From: Zeus faber
Lineage: Eukaryota; Chordata; Actinopteri; Zeiformes; Zeidae
Length of the DNA stretch: 64,000 bases
Direction of reading: 5' to 3'
NCBI GenBank assembly: GCA_960531495.1
Contig: OY482848.1
Coordinates: 12,566,065-12,630,064 of the forward strand
Both the position numbers and the translations under genes were made by a program. The notes below the pieces were generated by a model. It worked only from the letters and a program-made list of their open reading frames with translations. It was not told the DNA's origin and searched no databases. Below are positions 1-21,627 of the stretch, piece by piece (positions within the stretch are counted from its first letter, which is position 1; each line of letters starts with the position of its first letter).

Positions 1-1629
1 AGTGACCCAGTCGCAGAGCCCTGAAGCCCCACCCCGCTGCTGCACAGAGCAGAGCGGCTCGCCGTTCGCTTGTTTGTTCAATGTTTATTAATATCACCCG
101 TGTCGCGTGTCCAAATTGCACCAAATTCGAGACTGCACGTCCTTGGGTCCCCAGCGATACACCCGCCAAGTGTGAAGTTGAAGTAGATCGGATGAGCGGT
201 TGTCGAGATAATTGAAGGACATACATACAGAGATTCCTTCCTTTAAAGTTGGATATGCTGATTTGAGTTCAAATAAATAAGCCCCAAAATATAAATATTG
301 TCATCTGTAATCTAAGTGGACAAGTGAAAGCTTCCCTGCTTTGGAATTTAAACTATCACCATAATGCTTTCGTTGTCATGCTGAGAATCTATTTGTTTCA
401 ATAATGAATAATAACCAGCAGTTGATAAAGCAATTCTCTGAAATGTGAAATGTGTTTCTATTTCGGATAATTCCTACTCTGCTTTGTGCGTCTGGCGTAA
501 TGCATAACTGCTCCATATCCCTTTCAATACTGCTAAAAATTCAGTAAAATATCTGGCATTATTTTTAAACGCCATGTCTGTCGGAGACATCAAACACTGT
601 CATCATCTCTGACAATCATGCAAAGACATTTAAATCAAGATGCCGGATTGATGTTTCACCCCAAAATGTGTTGCCTACCTAGTACACAGACTTAAAAGTT
701 CCCAGCACCTAAATGAGTAACCCGGGTCTCCCTCTCTCTGGGTGAGAGTGCAGCACTGTTACTTGACACTAGGCAGCAAAAAGCTCTACGAATAGAGCTC
801 CCGAAAATAAACGTACGGACGGGCTCCAGATGAGGGGAAATTCACATCCACGTTTCATAATGTCATTTAGAATAGCAGCTGACTCAGAGAGGATGGAGCA
901 TCAAATTTCAATCATAAGAGGAGCTATCTCTTGATTACATTTTGAGGTGTTTTTTTTAATTCTAGGACGGTAAAATGTCAACATTTTAGAAGGGCCGAGT
1001 TAGTGGAGACAAACAGTTAAACAGAGATAAACAGACCGCTTTGGTTAACCTGAATACTGACTCATTCATGATGTTGCCAAGAACTTCCTGACAATTAAAG
1101 ATTCAAGATCAAGATTCAAGACATTATTTCACCAACTTAAAAAAAAAAAACATATGGCATAACCATACACTCCATTCTCCCTCATGCAGTTCCTTATTAC
1201 GATAACAGCAGAACAGTGCCACGGCGCTGAGGATGGTCATGAACATTTCCACATCAGGTACTCCAGAGCCTAGCAACCAAGTCCATTTGACGAGTTTTTT
1301 CTTCAAAATGTGTTGCCTATCAAATCAGAAATAGACAAACTAAATTTAACTAACAGAGCTACGTATCAGTCGGTTCAGTAACGCGATTGCGTAGAAAGCC
1401 AATCCCATCCGTACAAAAAATATCGGTAGAGAGCATTTTGTTGCTTGTGAGCAATGCTACCTTTTCTATACAAATACAAGGGCCTAATTTCCTTCTTTTT
1501 GGGCAATTAATGTGTGATTTTGTCTTAAACCATAGATATCTGCAAACACTAAGCACCGATCCAACTCATTATTTTTACGGCACACGGTAGAACTAGACCC
1601 TTAGCTTGGGTTCATTAGAATGTAATGTT

Positions 1630-1973
1630 GAGCCCTGAGCCTTGGGAGCCCATCGTTGCCGGTTCACCGATTGTCCTTCCTTGGACCACTATTGGTAGGT
1701 ACAAACCACTGCATAATGGGAACACCCCACAAGACCTGCCGTTGTGGAGATGCTCTGACCCAGTCGTCTAGCCATCACAATTTGGTCCTTGTCAAAGTGG
1801 CTCAGATCCTTACGCTTGCCCATTTTTCCTGCTTCCAACACATCAACTCCAAGAACTGACTGTTCACTTGCTGCCTAATATATCCCACCCCTTGACAGGT
1901 GCCATTGGAACAAGATGAGAAATGTTATTCACTTCACCTGTCAGTGGTTTTAATGTTGTGACTGATCGATGCA
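1630..1973. mobile_element. Truncated Tc1-like transposon end
   Basis: The last 100 bp or so match the right end of the fuller Tc1-family copy at 28108-28996, including the stretch CACTTCACCTGTCA and the terminus ending in GACTGATCGATGCA next to TA. No partner inverted repeat was seen upstream, so this is a solitary end. Its short open frames look like transposon remnants. Confidence 0.65.
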
Positions 1974-2544
1974 TAAGTAACATCACACCAGAGGGAGTGT
2001 TGTTGTACTGTTTATCGGCAAATCTGTGTCTGCAATTCAGTTATAGCCACAAGGTCAGAGGTCCAGTGCCAAATATAATCTCGGCTTGATACACAGCGTA
2101 ACAGCACTTTTAGAAAACAGGACTATAAATAAGGCTTTATATATTAAGGAATTCTAATTTGAGACACTTGATTATTTTGTTGCTTATTTGGCTCCGCCAG
2201 CTACACAGCTTCCTCAGTATCCTATTAGAAAACAAATGCATTGCTTAGCAACGCACAAACAAGCTTCGAGACTGCAGGCGAGCTAGCTAGTGATAAATAA
2301 AGTAAAATATGTCAGTGCCACTGTACTGCATATTGGAATAAATTCACCTTTATTATTTATTGGAGCGCCAATCTGATCTCGTCATTTGATTGAACAAAGA
2401 TGTCCAATACCCAGTAACAACATCCTATTTCAGCCTGATATTGGGCTGGTATCAGAAAGCAGAATAGCTACATCCAAGACTACACTGACCTCTAAGTATG
2501 TTCCTATAAACTAGAATTTGTCATCGCTCAGTAGAACGGACCCG

Positions 2545-2584
2545 GTCATCCCAAACCACAAGGGAAACTGTGGTTTGGGATGAC
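2545..2584. repeat. Perfect 16-bp stem hairpin near the rfx1 5' splice site
   Basis: The arm GTCATCCCAAACCACA at 2545-2560 is exactly complementary to 2569-2584, with an 8-base loop. On the minus strand it starts 28 bases downstream of the rfx1 exon end at 2613, inside the intron. Whether it folds in the transcript is inference. Confidence 0.85.
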
Positions 2585-2612
2585 ACACCTTGAGCTGTGA
2601 ATCATTTCTCAC

Positions 2613-2949
2613 CTGTAACTGTGACAATAATGTATTGAGGCGAACTACCCGGGCCGCTGTTCTTCTGGATCTCCGTGGCGATGTACTGCTGGGTGGGCGT
2701 GGTCAGGAGCACCGCCTTGTGGCCCGGGGGCAGCGTGGGGGCAGCTTGGGAACAAAGTGCCTCTTGTCTGGATTTCGAGGCAGCGGCCGATTGTTGGGAG
2801 GATGCAAGAGGCACAGAGGTTGGCGAGATCTTAGGCAGGAAGTGCGCAGGCTTAGAGGCTGAGGGCGTGGCTGCGGCGCCGGGAGTCCCCATGGTTACCG
2901 TGTTGGCCTGTTGAAGCTGAAGGTCCTCAGAGTATCCGGAAGTTGCCAT
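2613..2949 (-). CDS. rfx1: RFX1-type transcription factor, first coding exon (partial)
   Basis: RFX proteins are winged-helix transcription factors that bind X-box DNA and control ciliary, immune and cell-cycle genes. Only the first coding exon is visible. It starts MATSGYSEDLQLQQ and runs about 112 residues rich in Gln, Ala, Ser and Pro, with TPTQQYIATEIQ and a closing SPQYIIVTVT. RFX1 N-termini have a similar MAT start and a QQYIVVTVS-like motif. The exon ends at 2613 with donor CAG|gtgag; codons read past 2613 are intronic. An acceptor (cttaccag) near 2980 on the minus strand shows that the 5' UTR is spliced and that 5' exons lie to the right. The DNA-binding domain would be beyond the left edge. 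rln3 nearby fits the vertebrate RFX1-RLN3 neighbourhood. RFX2 or RFX3 are less likely but not excluded, because the diagnostic domain is off-window. Confidence 0.72.
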
Positions 2950-2955
2950 AGCAAC
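2942..2955. promoter_or_regulatory. Perfect X-box (RFX-binding site) over the rfx1 start codon
   Basis: GTTGCCATAGCAAC fits the X-box consensus GTNRCC-(0-3)-RGYAAC at every position. On the minus strand it reads GTTGCTATGGCAAC and contains the rfx1 ATG plus the next codons (Met-Ala-Thr). RFX1 is known to repress its own gene. That this site takes part is inference. Confidence 0.6.
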
Positions 2956-2980
2956 CGATGCTCAGTGCCTCCACTCTGGT

Positions 2981-3924
2981 AAGAAAAATGGGAAGTACAT
3001 CTCAATAGCGGAACAGAGAACACTGAGGAGAGAAAAAAACAAGACCATTTTGCTTTTTGTAATCGTTGATTGGTAACAACATCAAAAAGCCACAGAGAGG
3101 ATGTGGAGCGCGAAGTAGCTCTTCAAGATTAATTCACCACCATTCACAAACAAATTGACTCAAAATCCTCAGCTAATTTCGGTGACACTCTTTCAGTCGA
3201 TCGATCAAATGCAGCATGGAACTGTGTTGTAAAGCTGCTTGTTTCAGATTTTGTCTGCAGAAGAACTAAAAATATAGATCTCATCCTGATATTTGCAATG
3301 AGTAAACAAAAATCAGGCTGTGTGTGGCAGAATTATTTACCACCAGTGTACTCTCCAGTACATAGGCACTCAGAGTCAGTGAATCCAAAAGGTTTTACTG
3401 TGCCGTGTTAAATTATTGGCTGGTAAGACAAATGTGATGGTGGAAAAGTAAAGAGACTGCATCCACTCTGATACTGATACCAATTAAACATAAATATTAA
3501 TGAGAAGCAGCCTGGGAACATTGCTTTTTGGAAGAATGGAACAAAAACACGACAAGCCCCAAAGTCTATCGTTAAACTATATTTGGCACCACGGGTTTTC
3601 ATAGGCTATCAAGAACACAATAAAATGAGACAGTTGCTTGGATAGCGAAATATATAGAAATACTTTCACACGCCAAAACAATAGGAAATAAGAATGAAAT
3701 TAACAAGAATAAAAAATATTAATTAAATTGGTAATATGCAACAAACCTAAACATTAACAATAGAAATGGACAAATTGTCAATATACATTAAAAAAAACAA
3801 AAAACTAAAACATTTACTAAAAATAGAACATTTTGAGAATATACAACAAATCTTCAGCCTATATCTATGATTTAGTGAAACTACAAAAAAGAAAAGTGTT
3901 TATCTGGAAATGCAGAAGTTCATC
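2981..3924. other. rfx1 5' intron sequence, no gene seen
   Basis: AT-rich sequence between the rfx1 coding-exon acceptor and the Tc1-like element. No conserved exon, RNA gene or clear repeat was found apart from A-rich runs near 3700-3900. Confidence 0.4.
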
Positions 3925-3926
3925 TA

Positions 3927-5405
3927 CACTTCTCACAAAAAGTAGGGTTATTCGGCTTTTGGGTGAAATTTCAGGATGAACCTAAAATGCACTATAACCT
4001 TTACAGGTGAACTTAATTTGACCTTCTCTAAACTTTTGAATGCACATGTCCAACTGTTCAATGTGTCAGTACTTTTTGCACAACTTGCTGTTCTCTAACA
4101 AGGAGCTGTGACAAAAATAATCTCTTGAACTTGAACGGAAAAATTCACAACAGGTGTTTGATCCATGAATCGACCAATACATTTCTTGGTTCAATTAGAA
4201 TTGGTATGTAAACAGTCCTCTTCATCATGCTGTTCACATTTTGACATCAGGAGACCAAGACGACATCTAACAACTGATCAACAGTACCTCGCCATTGCGA
4301 GGTTTCAAACAGGATGTTCTCAGACGGAAGTGGCCACTGAGCTTGGAGTGTCACAGAGTGTCATCAGCAGGTTGCAACCGAGATACAGAGAGACTGGAAG
4401 AGTCACAGAAAGGCATAGAAGTGGACGTCCTTTGGCCACATCCCACACTGATGAGCGCTTCATTGTGAACAGTGCCCTGCAGAACTGGATGATGAATGCC
4501 ACTCAACTCCAGGCACATTTAAGGGAGACGTCAGACCATTCGAAACCGTTTACATCAGCATGGTCTGCGTGCTTGACGACCTGCAAGGGTACCTGACCAC
4601 ACCACCAGGCACAGGCATCATCGTCTTGCACGGGCCAGGGAGCATTTACACTGGACGAGGGACCAGTGGCCTCAGTGCTGTTCTCTGATGAAAGTCGATT
4701 CACGTTCAGCAGAAATGATGGCCGCCAACGATGTTGGAGACGTCAAGGAGAGCGCTATGCATCAGCCACTGTTGTCACCAGACGAGCCTTTGGTGGTGGT
4801 GGTGTTACAGTGTGGGCAGGTGTGTCTGGTCAATACAGAACTGCCCTACACTTTGTGAATGGTACAGTGACAAGCCCATACTACCTGAACAACATCATTA
4901 ATCCAGTCATTGTGCCCCTGCATGAACAACACAGGCCTCATTTCATCTTCATGGACGACAATGCTCCAGCTCATGGAGGTGGCATCATTAGGGAACGGCT
5001 GCTGGAGACTGGGGCACCTCAAATGGAAACCTATGGGATCAGCTGAGTCGCCGTGTAGAGGCTCGTAACTCTGTACCCCAGAACCAGAGGGCCGCCCTTC
5101 AAGAAGAGTGGGGGGCCACGCCTCAGCAGACAATAAGTCGACTTGTGAACAGCATGAGACGTGGTTGTCAAGCTGTAATCGATGCTCGAGGGCACATGAC
5201 AAGTTATTGAGACATCTTTTGTTGTGGTAAACCCACCACTGTTGTTGGCTTTTGTTTCAATAAATTGTTTGAGATGAGGAAATCACCATTGCCTGCTTCT
5301 ACTTAAATGCCCTACTTTCATGACGTATCACTGTAGCGTGAACTTTTCACGTTTTCCATAAATTTCACCCGAAAGCCAAATGTCCCTAACTTTTTGTGTG
5401 TGGCG
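3927..5405 (+). mobile_element. Tc1/mariner-like DNA transposon, inactive
   Basis: The ends are inverted repeats. The left end around 3932-3980 (ACAAAAAGTAGGG, then GGCTTTTGGGTGAAATTT) matches the reverse complement of the right end around 5350-5405. TA flanks both sides (3925-3926 and 5406-5407), which is the Tc1/mariner target duplication. Length is about 1.48 kb, close to full size. The internal transposase gene is broken (see the pseudogene entry). It sits upstream of the rfx1 coding exon, probably in a 5' intron. Confidence 0.88.
4165..5210 (+). pseudogene. Tc1-like transposase pseudogene
   Basis: The first segment (4165-4596) carries the N-terminal helix-turn-helix region, including the stretch GVSQSVISRL and the GRP motif in HRSGRP. 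The frame then breaks. A second segment (about 4660-5046) has FSDESRF and FMDDNAPAH, the first two catalytic Asp regions of the DDE domain. The third segment reads in a different frame, from [14 protein letters not shown] to a stop at 5208-5210. The stretch between them that normally holds the third acidic residue (SPDLNPIE-like) is missing. Frameshifts plus this deletion mean no active enzyme can be made. The family is Tc1, not a host gene. Confidence 0.88.
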
Positions 5406-5409
5406 TATA

Positions 5410-6510
5410 TGACAAGTTTCGCGTCGAGCGGATCAAACGTCAATCGTCACACAAGCCCCGCCCATCGCGCAGACCACGCCCACAATCCGACGCTCCACCG
5501 CGGTGGCGACAAAGACGACGTTCGCGTGACCTGGCACTTTGGATTCACTCAGTGTCAGTCCGGAAAACTTTTTCTTTTGTTTTGCTTTTCTTTTTTTCCC
5601 CACAAAAAAAAACCCACAACGACGCGAGGCAAAAAAAAAAATATATATATATATTTTAAGACGAGTGGAGGCACGGTCGCCTTTGGGTGCGGCCCCCCCC
5701 GTGTTTTTTCAACGTTGAAACGGCATCTGTGCTCTACTGTCAGTGGAGTTGTCAAATCAACAAGTCCAACTCGCAGCGAGGCCACGCGGCTTGGAAACAG
5801 CGTTTAAAAAAACGTCGCTTTCGGCGAGAACCGTGTCGGATATTAAAAAAATAAACAACAACAACAACAAAAACCTTTGTCATTGTTAACGGTGAGGTGA
5901 GAAAAGTACGCGATTTCGCTTTACAGCACAACCGCCATTTTGTGCGCTTATCAAACATGTGACATCGCCATAACAACCGCCCGCGGAGGAGCGGCGGCGG
6001 CGGCTCGCCGACACTTTCCGCCGCCGCTCTCAACGTCCCCCCCGCGGTACGTCCGCGTGAAAAAATCAGCCTCGTTACGGTTAATGCCAGAAAAATAAAA
6101 TAAACGTACTTTACTTCAAGTTTCCCACGCGGCGTTCCTTGTTTGTCGTTCAAAAGTTTTGTTTTTTTTGTTTGTTTGTTTTTTTTTTGGGGGGGGGGGG
6201 TTCTCGCTCTCTCTCCCTTGACGATTTTGGGTTGTTGTTGACTCCCGTTGCCTGGTTCTCGTCGCCAGGACTACCGTGACTATGGCGCCTGGTCTTCACC
6301 GGGGCAACTGTTGCTACCCACCCGCCTTGACCCCGCCCCCTCCGCCCGCAGCCGATTGGAGCGCCGCGGAGGTGGTCATGGAAGTCGGCGGAGTAAGCGG
6401 TCGCTGATTGGTCGGCTGCTCCTGTCCGTCATTTTTGCCGAGCAACGTTTCTTTCGGACAGCGGCGGTGGGAGAAGCGCTCCAACGTGTGACTTAAGCCC
6501 TGTATTATGT
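5410..6510. promoter_or_regulatory. CpG-rich region, possible rfx1 promoter and 5' exon
   Basis: CpG-dense sequence, especially 5960-6060 and 6250-6500, with GC-box-like runs such as CCCCGCCCCCTCC near 6330 and two ATTGG (CCAAT-box) motifs near 6355 and 6408. It lies upstream of rfx1 on the minus strand, so it is a good candidate for its promoter and non-coding first exon. Neither a start site nor a donor could be fixed from sequence alone. Open frames here on both strands are explained by GC content. Confidence 0.45.
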
Positions 6511-7000
6511 CGGACAGATTTGACCCGAATTTTGGTGGTTATCTTCCCGAACAGACTTGTTGACATACTTGTTTGAGCGTGGGGCCACGTGCCTTTGCCT
6601 CATTTGGGCTCATGAACTTCTATACAGAATACTGACGTCTTCATCTACAAATCTTCGTCTACAAATAGCCTATCCCATATACACAAGTCTATTCCCTTTA
6701 TTTCTGTTTTGTACCCCCACTCACTATTACCTTTTCGAGTCTTATTGTATTTTATTTTGTTCTATTTACTAACTGCATTACGTCTTAGGAATCAGTTCAT
6801 TTAGTTAGGTAGAAATTAGTTTAGCTATTTTGTTCAGTTTAGTACTTATTGTGCATAATCTCAAATAAACGTCATGAAATCTTCCAATTCATGTTTTTGT
6901 TTATGTCCATAAACGCTTTGTAACCCATGTTGATGATCCGGCTAGTTTTGACCACAAAGGAGAATGGGTCTCTATGAACCAGCAACTTTTATAAATCTCG

Positions 7001-7045
<45 letters not shown>

Positions 7046-7895
7046 GCACACGCACATAAAGACCATTCCCTTTTATTTGAAGTAATGGTACTAAATGATC
7101 TTCAAAAAGCTTATTACCAATGCCTCGTACTGCAGTCACAACATGAGACAGGTGCGGATCTGCGTTGCCTGAGAGGGGCAACACACCGACATAGAAAAGG
7201 TCTGAACAGTATTGTGATTACAGTAAAAAATACATGTCCACTTATGGGGAATGTAAAGCTGATGTCGCGTTGCTGGAGCGAGCCGTCATATTTGGGGGAT
7301 CACTCGCGTTGACCGCGGACGGCAAATTTTTTTTAGTTTAAACACGGCTTGGAGGTCTTGTTTTGGTGGAAAAACCGCCGCAGAAAATTTTGCAACCATC
7401 TTGTGTGCAACCTCGACCCTTCTTTTTCCCCTGTCCTTTCTCAATTTTTGTACATTTCGTTTATTTTAGCTATTTCTCTATGCAACTTAATGGATGTGAT
7501 CCTCCAAAATTGGCGCCCGGAGTCCATAGCAACCCATAGCAACCGTCAAACTGCACATTCCCTGTTGTAGAAGAGCCAATTATGGACAGTGAACATAAAA
7601 TAAGACAGTTCATTTGTCTCAACCCAAATAATGGAAATGCACTTAATTCACATTTTATTTATTACTCCATTTATTTTTCCCCTGTTTTTCCCCAGTATTA
7701 CAGCATTTCTAACATTGGTTTAAAGTTCCCTTGAGATTTGCATAGAAACACATGACTTGAATCAGTTTTACAAAAAGATTGTGATCTGCCCAAATAATTG
7801 TGACAGCTCTAATTTAAGGTTCAACCATTGTAGTGTGTACTGTAATGTAATAGGTCAGTGTTACCTGACCCATGAAAACAATGCCTCAAGTATCG

Positions 7896-7933
<38 letters not shown>

Positions 7934-8250
7934 AGTATTTGTTTGTGAGCATGTGTAGTTGCATATAAGTCGAAGAGATAGAGATCTCCATCTGGTGCCA
8001 AAGCAGATAACACGACAGTACGATGGTGACACTTGGAGGAAACCAAACTGATGCAAGGCCAGAAAGGCCAAAGAAAGGTCACAGGTGATTGGATTGCCGC
8101 GAAACTCCTCTGACATCACCTCAAACGACAAGCACATCATTTATCAGAACTCTTCACTTTCTCTGGGCATTGTTGCCCGAAAGGTCTCCTGTCTTATCTC
8201 TGGTTGTGGGGAAGAGTGGAGGGGGCATCATGGCCATTTTGGGCCAGGGT
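6511..8250. other. rfx1-rln3 intergenic region
   Basis: No gene was recognised. It contains a (CT)n/(CA)n tract at about 7000-7056, a (GT)n tract at 7899-7930, and two head-to-tail copies of CCATAGCAAC at 7524-7543. The sequence just before 8250 is the proximal promoter of rln3. Confidence 0.5.
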
Positions 8251-8254
8251 TCAC

Positions 8255-8262
8255 TATATAAG
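8255..8262 (+). promoter_or_regulatory. TATA box of rln3
   Basis: TATATAAG lies about 160 bp upstream of the rln3 start codon, predicting transcription from about 8285-8290 and a 5' leader of roughly 130 bases. A clean TATA box fits a tightly regulated neuropeptide gene. The start site itself was not measured. Confidence 0.65.
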
Positions 8263-8417
8263 AAGGCACAACACAAACACGAAACAGATCAAACCGAGAA
8301 GAAAAGCACGTTGCAGCCATTCTAGCAGCACTCATCGGATCATTTGCCTTTTAACCACAGGACTGTCACATTCAAAGCTTCCCGTCATTATTTACTCTTG
8401 TCTACATCACTTTTATC

Positions 8418-9040
8418 ATGTGGAAGGCCGTTGTATTGACTGTGGGTCTGTTGATCACTCTGGTGGGCAGCGTGCAGTCAAACGAGGGCCACCCGTCCTT
8501 CTACGGGGTGAAGCTGTGTGGAAGGGAGTTCATCAGAGCCGTCATCTTCACCTGCGGAGGCTCTCGCTGGAGGAGAAACGTGGGGGATTCTGGTGAGACT
8601 TTGCTGTCCTTTTGGTGTCTGTGTATATTTGTCTGACTGCGTCTTTGCAAAGCCGGTGCATATACCCGGGAAATCAAAGGAAATGTAGTTTGATTGGGTC
8701 TATGAAGCAATTTTTCTTCTTATGTTCACTGCAATATCAAAACGTTTCCGTCCTATTTCTTGTATCAGGCGTCGCCGGTGAGGAGGCTTTCGACCCATGG
8801 AACACAAATACGATCACTCAATTGAGCAACGAGCAACTTCCCTCGGAGCCCCAAGGTTGGAAGGGAGCAGCGATGGATGCAGCTTCTGGATTTGGTCGTT
8901 CCGGACGCTCACCGATCTCAGAAGAAGTGCTGGAGGCCCTGCGGAGCGCGGACAGGAAGGGCCGGGACGTGGTGGTGGGGCTGTCCAATGCCTGCTGCAA
9001 GTGGGGTTGCAGCAAAAGTGATATAAGCTCCCTTTGCTGA
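8418..9040 (+). CDS. rln3: Prepro-relaxin-3 (insulin/relaxin superfamily neuropeptide)
   Basis: Two exons, 8418-8592 and 8769-9040, joined in phase 1 as in other insulin-family genes, give 148 residues. Residues 1-21 are a hydrophobic signal peptide (VVLTVGLLITLVGSVQS). The B chain follows, with YGVKLCGREFIRAVIFTCGG: Cys34, Cys46 and the receptor-binding cassette Arg36-x3-Arg40-x2-Ile43. RWRR at 50-53 is a processing site, followed by a C-peptide of about 70 residues. RKGR at 121-124 releases the A chain, which ends CCKWGCSKSDISSLC (Cys134, 135, 139, 148). These features identify relaxin-3, a brain neuropeptide acting on RXFP3/RXFP4-type receptors. Fish carry rln3a and rln3b; I cannot say which this is, though linkage to rfx1 and tnpo2 should help decide. 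All processing and disulphide residues are intact. Confidence 0.95.
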
Positions 9041-9210
9041 TCCTTAATCCTCTTCTGCTAATTTTTTTTCTCCTCCTCCCAACTTTGCATCCTTCCTCAC
9101 GCCCTTTAAACATTTCACCACCCTTCTCCATCATCGCCGTCGTGCTGGCCATCACACAGAAATGTGTCGGCGTGTTCTACCAGTTGGGTTTGTCACATAT
9201 GTGATCGTTT

Positions 9211-9216
9211 AATAAA
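9211..9216 (+). terminator. Polyadenylation signal of rln3
   Basis: AATAAA lies about 170 bp after the rln3 stop codon, and a second AATAAA follows at 9243-9248. Either could serve. Confidence 0.6.
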
Positions 9217-9249
9217 GCTTTGGGATATTGCTGCAGTATCTCAATAAAA

Positions 9250-9640
9250 GGGTAACTTTCTCATGTGTACGTGTGTTTTGGGGTTTTGAGAAATTCTTAT
9301 CAAGACAGGTGCAACGGATCTTTTGACATACAAAGACTTTCCTAGAGTTGACAGAGTTGTTCGTCTGAAAGAATGAATCTGGATATTGGCTAAAACCCTG
9401 ACTCGCATTGCCTTGTTTGCCACATCACACTGCGAGAAAACATAAAGCTACACGCATCCCCATTTGAAACACACGCTTGCAAGGATAATTAACAGCTGTA
9501 GTGGATATTGGTGATGGGTAGTGAGAGGCCCACACTGAGAATTGAGGATGCACTCATTTCCGAAAAAAAAAATAAAAAAAAAATTCTATAAAAGTAAGAT
9601 GATGGGAACAGTCAAAATAAAACAATCTCAATCCAAAATG
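9250..9640. other. Intergenic spacer, rln3 to tnpo2
   Basis: AT-rich with an A-tract near 9560-9582. No gene or RNA was recognised. Confidence 0.4.
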
Positions 9641-11471
9641 TTTAAATCATCAATCTAAAATCGGAGGGGTCGACTTTCTGTCGTTGCGGGTCTCGCTGCA
9701 GCGGGTGAGCCGGTGCGTGTGAGCGCGTTGGGCTCCTCGGAGGGCGGGGGTGGGGGGCTCGGGGGGGTCGGGTGGGGGCCTCGGTTTCGGCGTCGCAGCG
9801 GAGGGATCTGACGCCACCCGGTGGTCGCACGCACACAATGACAATGCGACGCGTGTATTTTGCCGTGCGCGACGATATTCCCAGACGATCGTAACTTCAC
9901 TAGACCACCGTCGCGGCGCCCAGTGCGCTCATCCGGCCATTCAGCACGGATCGCTGCTGTGGGCAATTGAATAAAACCGCATGTTTACACGCGGCCCCTG
10001 CCTCATACCTGCAAATGACACAAATCCCCATTCACACACTGTAATTATTCAACATTTCAATATTTATTCATCCATCAGTGCTTTTTACACACTGTGTGCG
10101 TCTTCGAATACACCGCGCGGCCGCTGCACACAAGCACGCATGACACGCTCTATAAAGTGTATGTAGACATTTTTTCCCCCAAATATTGCCTTACTTTTTT
10201 CCCCCCAGCTTATTTTATTTTATTTTTATTTTTCTTTCGAAATTGTACTGTTTGTTCTACGCAAGCCGGGGACAACCGGAGCGAAACGCCCTTGCCCGCG
10301 AAGTCTGTTCCTAATTCCATTCGCGCCTGTGATCGATGGCCCCATATTCTATGGTGCGGTCAGCCTTGGACGGAAGCCGAGCGCGGTCACACCGTTCGCT
10401 CACCCGGCTTGAGTGCGATCCATGCAATCTCTGTCACACGCCAGCCAGCGCACCGCGGTAATTGTTGCATCGCCGGCCGGCAAAACTCCGTCGGTTTAAC
10501 CGAGTTCACAATCTCGATCGCAGCTGTCTCGAGGTGGGCACGCGGTTGTTTCGGCGGAGCTTCGTTGGAACGTACAGGATTGCAGAGCTGACAGGTAAAC
10601 GCTTTGGCGGCACTTTCAACACGGAGCTAGGTTCCCATGCTAACGGATCTCTGGACGCCGCGGATCACGCGCGAACGCCGCGGTGTGAAATCACAATGGG
10701 CCGCCTTCGTTATTTCGAACAGCGGCATCCCTCTTAGACGTCAGAGGCCGAAAACCGGAGGAGTTAGGAGCAGCAGCAGCGCGCTATTTGGAATCGAAAC
10801 GCTGCTAGCCGGGCTAGCTTACTAGCTAGCCAACTAGCCGAGTGTCAGGCATGTTGAGGCCGCCGGGGCCTGGCGTGCAATAAGGGCTAGTTGTGTATGA
10901 GTAGGTAGGTAGGTAGGTGGGTTGGTTGGTGATTTGTCAGTAAGGTCGGTAAATAGTCGGTTCGCGGAGCGGGCTAACCTAAAGGTTGATCGTATATTCC
11001 ATCCATGTAGCCCTCCGGTAACCAGCCGGCCCTGGTGCAGAACTGTATTATTTCTGAACAACTGTTTTTGTACAGAAAACATCAGTCGACAGGCATCAAC
11101 AACAACAACAACGCGGCCAAACAAAAGTAACACGTACTCGAGCCACGTACAACACTGGGGTCGAAAAATCCATCTCAGTCATTTCTCTGAAGCATTCTCC
11201 CACCCGGGACGAGATCGTGACGTGAAAATAGCTGTAAAAGGAGGCGACCAGAAGCGGACATACACACTGCAATGCCCATAGCGTGGATTTGTGTATTGGT
11301 GTGTCCATAGAAAGGTGGAGCCATTGCTGGTAAAATATTTAACACACTGTGGAGGAAAAAAAATCAACGAAAGGGCATTTGTGATTTATGTCGGCTCGGA
11401 CTAACTGGCATGCGTTTTTCCTAAGACATGAATGCATGTATATTTCTCTCCCATCATTCTGGGTGTGTAGA
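9641..11471 (+). promoter_or_regulatory. CpG-rich promoter and 5' UTR region of tnpo2
   Basis: The stretch is CpG-dense (9660-9960 and 10240-10870) and lies directly upstream of the tnpo2 start codon. The acceptor tgtgtag at 11463-11470, immediately before the first coding exon, shows that the 5' UTR is spliced. The best-looking upstream donor is ACAG|gtaaac at about 10591-10592, which would place the non-coding first exon in the CpG-rich block. This assignment is inference. A short GTAG tandem run occurs at 10899-10920. Confidence 0.5.

Positions 11472-21627
<10,156 letters not shown>

Larger units (their letters stand above)
1..2612. other. Presumed rfx1 intron, no exon recognised
   Basis: This lies downstream of the rfx1 coding exon on the minus strand, so it is probably the following intron. 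I found no further RFX exon in it. It is AT-rich, with a truncated Tc1-family end near 1630-1973 and a hairpin at 2545-2584. The short open frames have no family resemblance I recognise. Confidence 0.5.

Noticed and set aside
6296-6316. X-box near GGCAACTGTTGCTACC in the CpG-rich region
   Set aside because: The half-sites face outwards rather than inwards, so it does not fit the X-box arrangement.
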